Part shown: one piece after another, positions 7,324 to 15,145 of the stretch | Position numbering within the stretch: position 1 is the stretch's first letter | How the letters are laid out: every line of letters begins with the position of its first letter | Assembly (NCBI GenBank): GCA_913049615.1 | Contig: CAJWZI010000004.1 | Location: forward strand, 1-18,527 | Reading direction: 5' to 3' | DNA: 18,527 bases | Source of the DNA: an uncultured Alphaproteobacteria bacterium | Lineage (GTDB): Bacteria > Pseudomonadota > Alphaproteobacteria > GCA-2731375 | Made by a program: the position numbers and the translations under genes | The notes under the pieces: model-generated | The model's input: the letters and a program-made list of their open reading frames with translations, nothing else | Databases searched by the model: none | Told to the model about the DNA's origin: nothing

Positions 7324-8793
7324 GTGACGGTCCTAATCAAAAATGGCCGCATCGTGACGGCGGCAGACGATTATCATGCCGACATTTTTATTGGCGACGA
7401 AACAGTATCATTGATCGGTCGGAATCTTGAGATCGATGCGGACCACGTTATCGACGCCGCCCGCAAATTGGTGATACCGGGGGGCATTGACCCCCACACC
7501 CATCTTGAAATGCCATTCGGTGGCACCACCACCTCTGACACATTCGAAACCGGTACGCGGGCAGCAGCCTACGGCGGCACCACCACCATCGTGGACTTCG
7601 CCATTCAGACCAAGGGCACCTCAACACTCGATGCCTTAGATGCCTGGCAAGAAAAGGCAGCTGGACGTACAGCCATCGATTATGGTTTTCACATGGTCAT
7701 CACCGACATGCCCGAGGACCGGCTGCAAGAAATGCGGCGCCTGTCTGACGAGGGCGTGACCTCGTACAAGATGTTCATGGCCTATCCCGGCGTCATGCTA
7801 TCCGACGACGGCACCATCTTTCGCGCCATGCGCAAGGCAGGTGAAGACGGCACCCTGGTCTGCATGCATGCGGAAAACGGCATTGTCATCGACGAATTGG
7901 TAAAGATCGCACTATCGGAAGGCAATATTGGTCCCAAATACCATGCTCTTACCCGCCCCACCCGTCTGGAGGCGGAAGGCGCGCACCGGGCTCTGGCTAT
8001 TGCCGAGGTGGCACAAGCTCCGGTCTATCTGGTGCATTTAAGTTGTTTCGACGCCCTGGAACAGTTGCGCATGGCCCAAGCCAGAGGCGTCATGGCTCAT
8101 GCGGAAACCTGTCCGCAGTATCTCTTGCTGGACATGGATTGTTACGACGAACCCGGCTTCGACGGCGCTAAATACGTGCTGACCCCGCCCTTACGGGAAA
8201 AATGGAACCAGGAAGAACTATGGAGCGGGCTACGTAATTCTTCCCTGGATGTGATTTCAACCGATCATTGCCCTTTCTGTATGAAGGATCAAAAGGAACT
8301 GGGTCGGGACAATTTCAGCCAAATTCCCAACGGCGGTCCCGGGGTGGAAAACCGTATGAGCCTGATATTTCACCGGGGCGTCAACCACGGAAATATTTCG
8401 CTAAACCGGTTTGTCGAATTGACTTCCACGTCACCGGCTAAGATCTTCGGCCTGTTTCCAAAAAAAGGTACCATTGCTGTAGGCAGTGACGCTGACATCG
8501 TAATATTCGACCCCGAGCGGGAAGAGGTCATTTCGTTGCATAATCCCCACACTCATCATATGAACATCGACTACAACGCCTATGAAGGGATGAAAGTGCG
8601 TGGCTTTACCGAGACTGTGCTCTCGCGGGGCCGAGTGATCATCAATAGGGGCGAATATCTGGGGCGGCCTGGTGACGGGTCCTTTATCAAACGCGGACCT
8701 TATGGCGGTCTGCACGCCAACAGCAAGGGGGCCGCCGCCCGCATTGCCCTCTCCACCTCCTCCCGTCTCGGCGCGCCCGGGGCACATCGTTAA
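7324..8793 (+). CDS. hydA: Dihydropyrimidinase / D-hydantoinase (cyclic amidohydrolase)
   Basis: A zinc amidohydrolase that opens the cyclic diamide ring of dihydrouracil, dihydrothymine or hydantoins to N-carbamoyl amino acids. With M1 at the GTG of 7324, the binuclear metal site is complete: His58 and His60 (DPHTH), carboxylated Lys149 (SYKMF), His182 (MHAENG), His238 (VHLS) and Asp314 (STDHCPF). Length 489 aa is normal; the last ~25 residues are a Ser/Ala-rich tail. A TTG at 7309 extends the frame but has no spaced ribosome site, whereas GTG 7324 has GGAG (7311-7314) nine bases upstream and gives the family-typical N-terminus TVLIKNGRIVTA. The stop codon overlaps the convergent amidotransferase's stop. 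Dihydropyrimidinase versus hydantoinase cannot be separated by sequence alone. Confidence 0.95.
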   Translation: MTVLIKNGRIVTAADDYHADIFIGDETVSLIGRNLEIDADHVIDAARKLVIPGGIDPHTHLEMPFGGTTTSDTFETGTRAAAYGGTTTIVDFAIQTKGTSTLDALDAWQEKAAGRTAIDYGFHMVITDMPEDRLQEMRRLSDEGVTSYKMFMAYPGVMLSDDGTIFRAMRKAGEDGTLVCMHAENGIVIDELVKIALSEGNIGPKYHALTRPTRLEAEGAHRALAIAEVAQAPVYLVHLSCFDALEQLRMAQARGVMAHAETCPQYLLLDMDCYDEPGFDGAKYVLTPPLREKWNQEELWSGLRNSSLDVISTDHCPFCMKDQKELGRDNFSQIPNGGPGVENRMSLIFHRGVNHGNISLNRFVELTSTSPAKIFGLFPKKGTIAVGSDADIVIFDPEREEVISLHNPHTHHMNIDYNAYEGMKVRGFTETVLSRGRVIINRGEYLGRPGDGSFIKRGPYGGLHANSKGAAARIALSTSSRLGAPGAHR

Positions 8794-9488
8794 CAGCCGA
8801 GAAACGTCAAGATCCATTCGCGCACATCGGCCTCGTTGGTTGGTCGAGACAGATCTGCAAGAGCCGCTTCTACAGTTTCCTCTCCAATACGTTGCCGGCG
8901 GCTGTCATAGAGGTTTTTGGCAAATTCCCTGGTCATTTCCGGATGGTTTTGAATTGTCAGGACATTCTGCCCAATCGTCATCGAGCCGATGGGGCAAAAT
9001 TCACTCCCGCCCAGAACGCGCGCCTGGCTGGGTGGAATGATCACCTGGTCCTGGTGCGAAGCCAACAGTTCCAGATGGGAAATGGGCGCGCCGTCTTCTG
9101 ATAGTTCATGACGGTGGACACCGATGCCCCAGCCCGACGCTCTTCCAACCCTTCCGCCAAAGGCCTGACCAATCAGTTGGTGGCCGAAGCAGATGCCCAC
9201 CAGAGGCCTTGATTCAGCTGCACTTCGGGCGAATTCCTCTAGATCGCCAATCCATTCGTCTCCGTCATAGACACTGGCCGCGCTGCCCGTGAGCAACCAG
9301 CCGTCACATTCGTCACCCCTCCTCGGAAACTTACCCCCATAGCAGTGATAGGATTTCAACACGGGACCGCTGCCATCTGGCGATAAAAATCGCCGGAAGG
9401 CTTCCGTGTAGCTTGGGGCGTGAGTTTGCAACGGGGTCGCTACAGCGCCACATTCCAAAATGCCGATAGTCAAGTGCCATCCAGCCAT
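8790..9488 (-). CDS. Class I glutamine amidotransferase-like protein (GMP synthase amidotransferase-domain family)
   Basis: A stand-alone GATase1 domain of ~232 aa with the triad intact: nucleophile Cys in GICFGHQL (Cys101 counting from a TTG one codon upstream) and His183/Glu185 in QNHPE. Such single-domain proteins hydrolyse glutamine or gamma-glutamyl amides; gamma-glutamyl-GABA hydrolase PuuD belongs to the wider superfamily, but this protein is closer in pattern to the GMP-synthase-like group. The ATG at 9488 overlaps an upstream TGA as TGATG, suggesting translational coupling to a gene now reduced to a remnant. It appears to be the last gene of the long minus-strand operon, and ends within four bases of the convergent hydantoinase stop. 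Confidence 0.87.
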   Translation of the reverse strand: MAGWHLTIGILECGAVATPLQTHAPSYTEAFRRFLSPDGSGPVLKSYHCYGGKFPRRGDECDGWLLTGSAASVYDGDEWIGDLEEFARSAAESRPLVGICFGHQLIGQAFGGRVGRASGWGIGVHRHELSEDGAPISHLELLASHQDQVIIPPSQARVLGGSEFCPIGSMTIGQNVLTIQNHPEMTREFAKNLYDSRRQRIGEETVEAALADLSRPTNEADVREWILTFLGC

Positions 9489-9571
9489 CAATCAGCGTCG
9501 ATCAATTTGCCCTTGTCATTACCAACTTCGGGCTCGTTGACGCGGGCCCGACCATCGAATGCACATCTTTG
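9488..9571 (-). pseudogene. Possible C-terminal remnant of a lost gene preceding the amidotransferase
   Basis: A 27-codon open stretch in a frame different from the enoyl-CoA hydratase remnant ends with a TGA that shares its A with the amidotransferase ATG. Its translation ends in EVGNDKGKLIDAD, polar and protein-like. A stop-start overlap of this kind is what an intact upstream neighbour would leave. I therefore read it as the tail of a deleted gene, fused by deletion to the hydratase 5' end. The parent family was not recognised; chance is possible at this length. Confidence 0.3.
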
Positions 9572-9711
9572 TCATTGTCCGCTTCCCACAGGGCGGTGTT
9601 CAATTCCTCCAAAAGGAGGATAGAGGGGGCATTGCGTTTGCCCGGGCGATTCAGGGTGATAAGAGCACGGCCGTCTACGGCCTCGCAGATGAGGTATTCA
9701 AGTTTTTCCAT
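9502..9711 (-). pseudogene. Enoyl-CoA hydratase/isomerase N-terminal remnant
   Basis: The 69-codon frame begins with an ATG 18 bp after the preceding stop. Its first ~54 residues match the start of crotonase-fold enzymes: 'ALITLNRPGKRNA' followed by 'LLEELNTALWEADNDKDV'. After about residue 55 the similarity stops and a short unrelated tail (ASTSPKLVMTRAN) runs to TGA. Intact crotonases are ~255-265 aa, so ~200 residues including the oxyanion-hole and CoA-binding parts are missing. A deletion joining this 5' end to another gene's 3' end is the simplest reading. It cannot encode an active hydratase. Confidence 0.7.
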
Positions 9712-9729
9712 AAAATTAGGCTCTTAATG

Positions 9730-10203
9730 TTAGGCTTGGCCCCGGCGATGCACGGGACGCATCACCTTCAACAACCAAAAAATAACGCAAAATATACCCG
9801 TCAGAATGACCAGAGCAACCACCGCTGCCAGCCGCGAGCCAAAGGGACCGTCCAGGGTGTAACCCGGTTCCAGCAGATACACACACAAGATCTGCACTGA
9901 CTGCAGAGCCGCTCCGGCACTGAACAGGATGGCAATGAAGGTGGAGCCACGCAGGGACGCGAGTACCATACCCTCGGCGCTACGTTGTTCCACGATGTGA
10001 TTTCGGTAGGCACGCCAGTGATAACCGCAGAATCCGGCAATACCCACGATCACCACCGCCCACAAGGTGGCATTTTCATAACTCAAGCCGTTGATGATCA
10101 GATTAAACAGATCTTCGAATGGCTGATAGAAATACAGAAAAATCAGTACGACGATGTAGATTATGAACCCCACCAAGGTCCAAAACCACTGCCAACCACT
10201 CAT
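9730..10203 (-). CDS. Hypothetical four-helix membrane protein
   Basis: A 157-aa protein with four clear hydrophobic segments (about 7-27, 45-63, 88-111 and 124-147) and a basic C-terminus (RPVHRRGQA). No known motif was recognised. The ATG at 10203 has GAGGTGG in good position. It lies 64 bp after the DehI-family gene and 18 bp before the hydratase remnant, all on the same strand. Length and helix count would fit a small subunit of a transporter or an accessory membrane protein. The other membrane protein of this operon (13408-14481) is a candidate partner by position only. Confidence 0.72.
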   Translation of the reverse strand: MSGWQWFWTLVGFIIYIVVLIFLYFYQPFEDLFNLIINGLSYENATLWAVVIVGIAGFCGYHWRAYRNHIVEQRSAEGMVLASLRGSTFIAILFSAGAALQSVQILCVYLLEPGYTLDGPFGSRLAAVVALVILTGIFCVIFWLLKVMRPVHRRGQA

Positions 10204-10267
10204 CTGCCACCTCTTTCACGCCTAGATTGTAGGCCATTTTAAACACCCCAGCGCGGTCGCGATAGTC

Positions 10268-11083
10268 CTACATTTCGGTTTTCACAACCACTGAGATGGC
10301 TTTGCCGAATATCACCATTTCCGGACTCGTACGGCGATATGTTTCCAAGGTCGCAAGAATGTCCTCCCGAAAGTGCGGCGCCGGCATTTTGGGCGAACTC
10401 AAAGCCGGTAATTGCGCAAAGACCGCTTCCACCGCAGCATCGATTTCTGCTAATAACGTCAGCCGGGCGGCCTCGGTTTCAGGGGCAACTTCCAGGTACG
10501 GTAGGGCTATACTTAGATAGTCGATAAATTGCGGCCACCGCGCCAGAATACGATATAGACCAGGCACGAACGGCTCGCCATCCACCTCCGTGCCAAGTTT
10601 CATCAAACAGGCCTGCAAGTCTGCAGGTATGGTGGCGATATCTACCATGGCAGGCAAGACCGGCAAGATCTCAGGCGGAGACCATATTACAGACGGCCAA
10701 CCCGGACCATAAGGTGTCAAACCCAACAACAACTGCCGCAGCAGACCTGCGAACATCAAATTGACCGGCGCAACCCGAACAAAATTGGCACAGATATCGC
10801 CAATTTCCTGAACATCCACTTTGTCCAGATGTGGCAAGGCAGGCCAATCCGGTGGTAATTCTGGAAGAGTCAAATCGGCCGCAATTCCCCAGCCGGCACT
10901 CTGCGCTGTACCTGAAGAAAATGCGGGGCCGATAGCGGACCAAGTCCATTCCAGCCAGCCGAACTTGGTCGCAAGATTCCGCTGTAGAGAGGAAACATAA
11001 GGCGCCGCCCACAGGCGGCGAATTTGGCTATAGATATGTGCGATCTCTCCCGTAGCTTCGTCTTCGGACAATTCCGCCAGCAT
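10268..11083 (-). CDS. DehI-family protein (halocarboxylic acid dehalogenase group I-like)
   Basis: The sequence resembles the DehI family: an N-terminal 'EATGEIAHIYSQIRR' helix with 'SLQRNLAT..GWLEWTWSAIGPAF', and a second, weaker copy later (around 'PADLQACLMKLG' to 'LYRILARWPQFIDYLSIAL'), consistent with the duplicated all-helical fold of DehI. DehI hydrolyses 2-haloalkanoic acids, but many family members are uncharacterised and may not be dehalogenases. An ATG at 11083 with AGAGG five bases upstream is preferred to the TTG at 11098. It lies 44 bp after the TauD/TfdA gene in the same direction. Identification of the catalytic Asp needs an alignment I cannot do here. Confidence 0.7.
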   Translation of the reverse strand: MLAELSEDEATGEIAHIYSQIRRLWAAPYVSSLQRNLATKFGWLEWTWSAIGPAFSSGTAQSAGWGIAADLTLPELPPDWPALPHLDKVDVQEIGDICANFVRVAPVNLMFAGLLRQLLLGLTPYGPGWPSVIWSPPEILPVLPAMVDIATIPADLQACLMKLGTEVDGEPFVPGLYRILARWPQFIDYLSIALPYLEVAPETEAARLTLLAEIDAAVEAVFAQLPALSSPKMPAPHFREDILATLETYRRTSPEMVIFGKAISVVVKTEM

Positions 11084-11127
11084 TCGCACCTCTACCAAAA
11101 ATCGGCCCAGTCGTCGTGGACTCGTGG

Positions 11128-11982
11128 CTATGCGGATATCTCTCCGCTCGAAATCGTCGTTCGTTGCATCAGGCGTTTATGACATGACGTATCGAATTCC
11201 GTTGCCCGATGCAGAGCAGCTTGATTGTCCCAAATCACAACATCGCCTTCACGCCACTGGTGACGAAAGGTATTCTCAGGCCGTGTCGCGCGCATCAGCA
11301 GATCATCGAGCAAAGCGCGGCTTTCATTCTCCGGCCAGCCAACGATAGCTTTGGCGTGGGCGCCCATCATCACTGATTTTTTGCCATTTGCCTCGTTAGT
11401 CCGCACCAGACGGTGTTGCGCAGGCTTTATGCCGACCGATTCATCCGCCGAAAATTTGAACCCAACCAGCCCGCGGGAATAGGCAAAATCATGCTCAACG
11501 AGCAATTCCTCAATTTCCTGCTTCTTGGTATCACTAAGTGATTTATATGCAGCCCGGGTAGAGGCGAACTCCGTCGCTCCACCTTCAGGCGGGACAGTGC
11601 GGGCAGTTAGAACTGAACATAGTGAAGGAATAGCCTTGAACGTACTGTCGGCATGCCACAGCATATTTGCTTTCTGGTAGAACATGCGTCGGTCGTTTTC
11701 TGGTATGACCTCGCCGGTTTCAATGTCCAGATTTGACTGGCGAGCAAACGGCGTTCCAGCGCCTGGATTTACACCGCGGGTGCCTTCCAGATGACCAAAC
11801 CGATTACTGAACGCTATCTGCTGTTCGTCGGTAATCGGCTGGTCAGAAAGAATTAGAATCAAATATTCATCCAGCGCCTCTCGGATTGCCACAAACTCGT
11901 CATCCGACAACTTCCGGCGAAGATCGACGCCCGTAATTCGGGCGCCAAACACCGGAGTGACGGACGTAATGGAGATTCCCAT
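11128..11982 (-). CDS. TauD/TfdA-family Fe(II)/2-oxoglutarate dioxygenase
   Basis: A 284-aa non-heme iron oxygenase. The facial triad is visible as His110 and Asp112 in WHADSTF and His258 in ALHRAT, with Arg274 in 'QRTT' as the likely 2-oxoglutarate carboxylate anchor. Spacing matches TfdA (2,4-dichlorophenoxyacetate dioxygenase) closely. Family members hydroxylate a carbon next to a heteroatom, releasing sulfite, phenol, amine or similar. Substrate is unknown here. The ATG lies 10 bp after the amidase stop, so it is in the same operon; a weak AGTAGG precedes it. Confidence 0.9.
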   Translation of the reverse strand: MGISITSVTPVFGARITGVDLRRKLSDDEFVAIREALDEYLILILSDQPITDEQQIAFSNRFGHLEGTRGVNPGAGTPFARQSNLDIETGEVIPENDRRMFYQKANMLWHADSTFKAIPSLCSVLTARTVPPEGGATEFASTRAAYKSLSDTKKQEIEELLVEHDFAYSRGLVGFKFSADESVGIKPAQHRLVRTNEANGKKSVMMGAHAKAIVGWPENESRALLDDLLMRATRPENTFRHQWREGDVVIWDNQAALHRATEFDTSCHKRLMQRTTISSGEISA

Positions 11983-11992
11983 AGTAACCTAC

Positions 11993-13411
11993 TTAGTTTG
12001 CCAAAGGCGGCCTGCGCAGATGCCATTCTGTAGCCTGTTCGTAGGCGTGGGCTACTTGCAGCAATACCGGCTCTTCAAACCAACCGGCCATCAATTGTAG
12101 GCCGATGGGTAGACCATCTTCGGTAACGCCGCACGGGATAGAAATTGCGGGTTGGCCGGTGAAACAGGCCAGGCGCGTGAGTTGGCCCAGGACGCGCCAG
12201 CCGGTGACCTCCTTGCCATTAACCATTATTGTGCCCGTTTCGATGGGAACAGGCGGGATCACCGTTGTAGGCATGGCTAGAATAGGCGTTTGCTCCAGCA
12301 CTCCAGCCATCTCCCGCTGCGCCATAGCCTGACACTGTCGGGCTCGGATGAAGTCGGTTGAGGTCAGGCCTTCGCCCAGACGGAGGCGTTCGTTCACATC
12401 TGGTGACAGATCATCTCCTCGGTCACGCAGATGCACTTCATGTACTGACAGGGCTTCGGCCATGGCCATGGTGTTCCAGCCCTGAACCGCCTCTCGGTTA
12501 AAGGGAAGAACCGCCTCCTCGACGGATGCGCCTAAATCATCTAGGACCTTAATGGCAGCGTTTACTGCCGATTCAATCTCCGGATGCAGGCGGTCGAAAT
12601 AAAAATCCTGGGGCACGCCGATCCGCAGACCAGCTAGTGGCTGGTCCAACTCGGATGTGTAATCTCGCACCCTCGCGTGTGCCGTAGACGGGTCCGCCTC
12701 GTCTGTGCCGGCAATAGCTTGTAAAACCAGGGCCGCATCGCGAACCGTACGTGCCAGAGGTCCGCCATGATCCAAACTCTCACACAACGTATAGATTCCG
12801 GCACGAGACGCGAGACCGTAGGTCTGTTTGAGACCGACGACACCGCACAAGGCGGCAGGAATTCTAATAGATCCGCCTGTATCACTGCCCAGGGTTGCCA
12901 TGGCCAGGGCGGCAGAGGTGGCGCAACCGGAGCCGGACGACGAGCCGCCTGATACTTTAGACGTATCCCACGGGTTGAGGGCGGTGCCAACAATTGGGTT
13001 TATCCCTGTGGGGCCAAAAGCAAATTCATGCAGATTCAACAGGCCTAACATGATGGCGCCGGCATTGCGCAATCGAGCCACCGACGTGGCATCAGTATTG
13101 GCGATGCCCTCCGCAAGGATTTTGGAGCCGCATGTGCGCTCCATACCGGCCACCTGGAAAAGATCTTTCACCGCAAGAGGAATGCCGTGCAAAGGTCCTC
13201 GATAGTTGCCCGCGGCAATCTCCTCTTCTGCCGTCTTGGCGGCAGCAAGGGCAGCGTCCGGGTACAATGAAACATAAGCGTTCAAGGTTGGGTTCACGGC
13301 ATCAATGCGTGCTAGTTGGCTTTCCATTAGTTCAACTGGCGAAACCTGACGCCGTTCCATCAATGGTGCCAAAGTGGCTATATCCATCAATGCGAGTTCA
13401 GAATTGCTCAC
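11993..13411 (-). CDS. Amidase-signature family amidase (GatA-like)
   Basis: A 472-aa amidase-signature enzyme with the full Ser-cisSer-Lys triad: Lys82 (AVKDLF), Ser157 in GGSSSGSG, and nucleophile Ser181 in GSDTGGSIR; the 75- and 24-residue spacings equal those in known family members. It should cleave an amide, ureide or carbamate to release ammonia or an amine. It is not likely to be the GatA subunit of the tRNA amidotransferase, because no gatB/gatC is nearby and it sits among catabolic genes. Its ATG overlaps the upstream membrane-protein stop as ATGA, implying coupled translation. Allophanate hydrolase, indoleacetamide hydrolase and other amidases share this pattern, so substrate is open. 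Confidence 0.93.
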   Translation of the reverse strand: MSNSELALMDIATLAPLMERRQVSPVELMESQLARIDAVNPTLNAYVSLYPDAALAAAKTAEEEIAAGNYRGPLHGIPLAVKDLFQVAGMERTCGSKILAEGIANTDATSVARLRNAGAIMLGLLNLHEFAFGPTGINPIVGTALNPWDTSKVSGGSSSGSGCATSAALAMATLGSDTGGSIRIPAALCGVVGLKQTYGLASRAGIYTLCESLDHGGPLARTVRDAALVLQAIAGTDEADPSTAHARVRDYTSELDQPLAGLRIGVPQDFYFDRLHPEIESAVNAAIKVLDDLGASVEEAVLPFNREAVQGWNTMAMAEALSVHEVHLRDRGDDLSPDVNERLRLGEGLTSTDFIRARQCQAMAQREMAGVLEQTPILAMPTTVIPPVPIETGTIMVNGKEVTGWRVLGQLTRLACFTGQPAISIPCGVTEDGLPIGLQLMAGWFEEPVLLQVAHAYEQATEWHLRRPPLAN

Positions 13412-14481
13412 TCCACCGCCTCCGGTACTGCAACAATCAACAGAATGCCATATACCGCCACATAGAGTGTATCCTTGATGGCGCCCAGGCCATGCTTATT
13501 TTCTCCGCCCTGCAACAGGATCACGATGATTTCCAGCACAAAAGCAAGAATGGCCAAAAAGAAGAACGGCCAGATGGTGCTCCACCACGACAGCTCAGCT
13601 GGCATTGTCATGCCTTGTACCGTGCGCCAGATCAATAACAGGATGGGCAAGGCGATCAGATAGGCATGGGCCACAAGGAAGCGAAATCGTGTCAGGTTTC
13701 GGTCCAACATCCAGAAAATTAGGAAAAACAAAGCAATATGAAGGACATCCCAAAACATGGAGGCGTATTTCTCACTGCCGCCATATTGTCGCAAATTCAG
13801 AAAACCAAGTATCAAAAGGAATGTAACCGCGTCACATAACAACCATTCCCGGAAATTCTCTGCCCCGCTTTTGACATTCCAGCCACGCGCCGCCTTGTCA
13901 AACAGCAGAACGAGTGCCACCGCTAGGGCGGCGGGATAAAATAGATGCAAGACGACAAAATGCTGATCCGCTGTGGACAGATAGACCCAGTTCAAGAGCA
14001 GGAAGGCCACGAGCAGCGCTAACAATCCCAACAAGCGCACGCCGACAGACGTCGGTTGGGTCTCAGCCGCCTCGCCTGCCCCGACTTCGACGCCGGCAAC
14101 ATGTTGCGAAGGCGTCTGACCGCCCTGGGGCACCGTCTGTACTATCAGATAGATTACGAACGCCACCAACCCAAAGCCGGCAACAATCAACATAATGACA
14201 AAAAAGGTGATGGCCCGGCCGTCTGCCCGCCAATCTGCCGCCTGACCCAGCAACCCGTCTGTGGAAAACTGCCACACGCCTAGAATTATTGCTACCAGCA
14301 GCAAAATAGCAGCTAGCAGATATTGATACCAACGGCCAGCGACACCGCCAACCGTGCCGCCGGCCGGCCCGCCCCGCGACAGGGACACGGCCCGCCCAAT
14401 AAGAAAAATTAGAAACGCCAAGACACCGACAACGGCGATAGCCGCCATGACTTCGATAAATATGACCGAACGACTATCCAC
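13408..14481 (-). CDS. Hypothetical polytopic membrane protein (about ten helices)
   Basis: A 357-aa integral membrane protein with about ten hydrophobic segments (roughly 8-30, 52-72, 90-114, 147-167, 174-194, 213-230, 243-260, 267-286, 300-324, 337-353), and a Gly/Glu-rich loop at 116-145. No transporter signature or known family was recognised. Start is a GTG at 14481; a GAGGGAG lies 13 bases upstream, farther than usual. It ends in an ATGA overlap with the amidase, so the two are probably made together, and it could move the amidase substrate or product. That role is inference from position. Confidence 0.8.
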   Translation of the reverse strand: MDSRSVIFIEVMAAIAVVGVLAFLIFLIGRAVSLSRGGPAGGTVGGVAGRWYQYLLAAILLLVAIILGVWQFSTDGLLGQAADWRADGRAITFFVIMLIVAGFGLVAFVIYLIVQTVPQGGQTPSQHVAGVEVGAGEAAETQPTSVGVRLLGLLALLVAFLLLNWVYLSTADQHFVVLHLFYPAALAVALVLLFDKAARGWNVKSGAENFREWLLCDAVTFLLILGFLNLRQYGGSEKYASMFWDVLHIALFFLIFWMLDRNLTRFRFLVAHAYLIALPILLLIWRTVQGMTMPAELSWWSTIWPFFFLAILAFVLEIIVILLQGGENKHGLGAIKDTLYVAVYGILLIVAVPEAVE

Positions 14482-14509
14482 TCTACGACTTGCGCTCCCT
14501 CATCAAATT

Positions 14510-15145
14510 TTACGCTTCGTTCCGTCCGCGTACGGTTTCAAGATAGTCCATCACCTCATCCAGGTTCACCACATCCGCGTAACGGCGACCCACGTCCAAC
14601 AGATTAGATTTATGCGGCCCCTCTTCTACGTCACCAACACAATCCTCGGGTACAGCCACCCGAAAGCCAAAGGAAAATGCGTCAATAACTGAAGCGCGAA
14701 TACAACCAGACGTGTTGCAGCCAACGATGATCACCGTATCTACTCGCTCCTTGATGAAAAACTGAGTTATCGCAGTCTGGAAAAAGATCGACGGACCGGT
14801 TTTACAAAATACCACGTCGTAGTCCGAGTCATAGATCCGAGGTTCCAACTCAGTGCAAGGATGGCCATGATGAAATTCCTCCACGACAGTTGGGATTTTC
14901 CAGTAGGGTGCATCCCTGCCGGATGAATAGGCAGTATAACAGGTTGCCACGGGTACATTGGCGGCACGTGCAACCTTTAACATTCTTGCAGTGTTTTCGA
15001 CTGCACGTTCCACTAGGGGCCGGCCACCCAAGGTATACTGCCCATCCGTGAATCCGGTTTGAAAATCCACGACAGCGATACCCGGCCGTTCACCGAACCC
15101 AATTTTGTAGGCCCCAAATCCTATTTCCTCGTATTTGTCTATCAT
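14510..15145 (-). CDS. Isochorismatase-family cysteine hydrolase (N-carbamoylsarcosine amidase-like)
   Basis: A 211-aa cysteine hydrolase. The catalytic triad is visible: Asp27 (VVDFQ), Lys115 (CKTGPS) and Cys148 (TSGCIRAS), with the Lys-Cys spacing of 33 equal to that of N-carbamoylsarcosine amidohydrolase. Family members hydrolyse N-carbamoyl amino acids, maleamate, nicotinamide, ureidoacrylate or isochorismate. With a hydantoinase nearby, an N-carbamoyl or ureido substrate is attractive, but this is inference. Its ATG overlaps the YrdC-like gene's TGA as ATGA, and its stop is 28 bp before the membrane protein start. Confidence 0.9.
   Translation of the reverse strand: MIDKYEEIGFGAYKIGFGERPGIAVVDFQTGFTDGQYTLGGRPLVERAVENTARMLKVARAANVPVATCYTAYSSGRDAPYWKIPTVVEEFHHGHPCTELEPRIYDSDYDVVFCKTGPSIFFQTAITQFFIKERVDTVIIVGCNTSGCIRASVIDAFSFGFRVAVPEDCVGDVEEGPHKSNLLDVGRRYADVVNLDEVMDYLETVRGRNEA

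Noticed and set aside
8790..9488. GMP synthase (guaA)
   Set aside because: Only the amidotransferase domain is present; the ATP-pyrophosphatase and dimerisation domains are missing.
11993..13411. GatA subunit of Asp/Glu-tRNA amidotransferase
   Set aside because: No gatB or gatC nearby and the gene is translationally coupled to an unrelated membrane protein.
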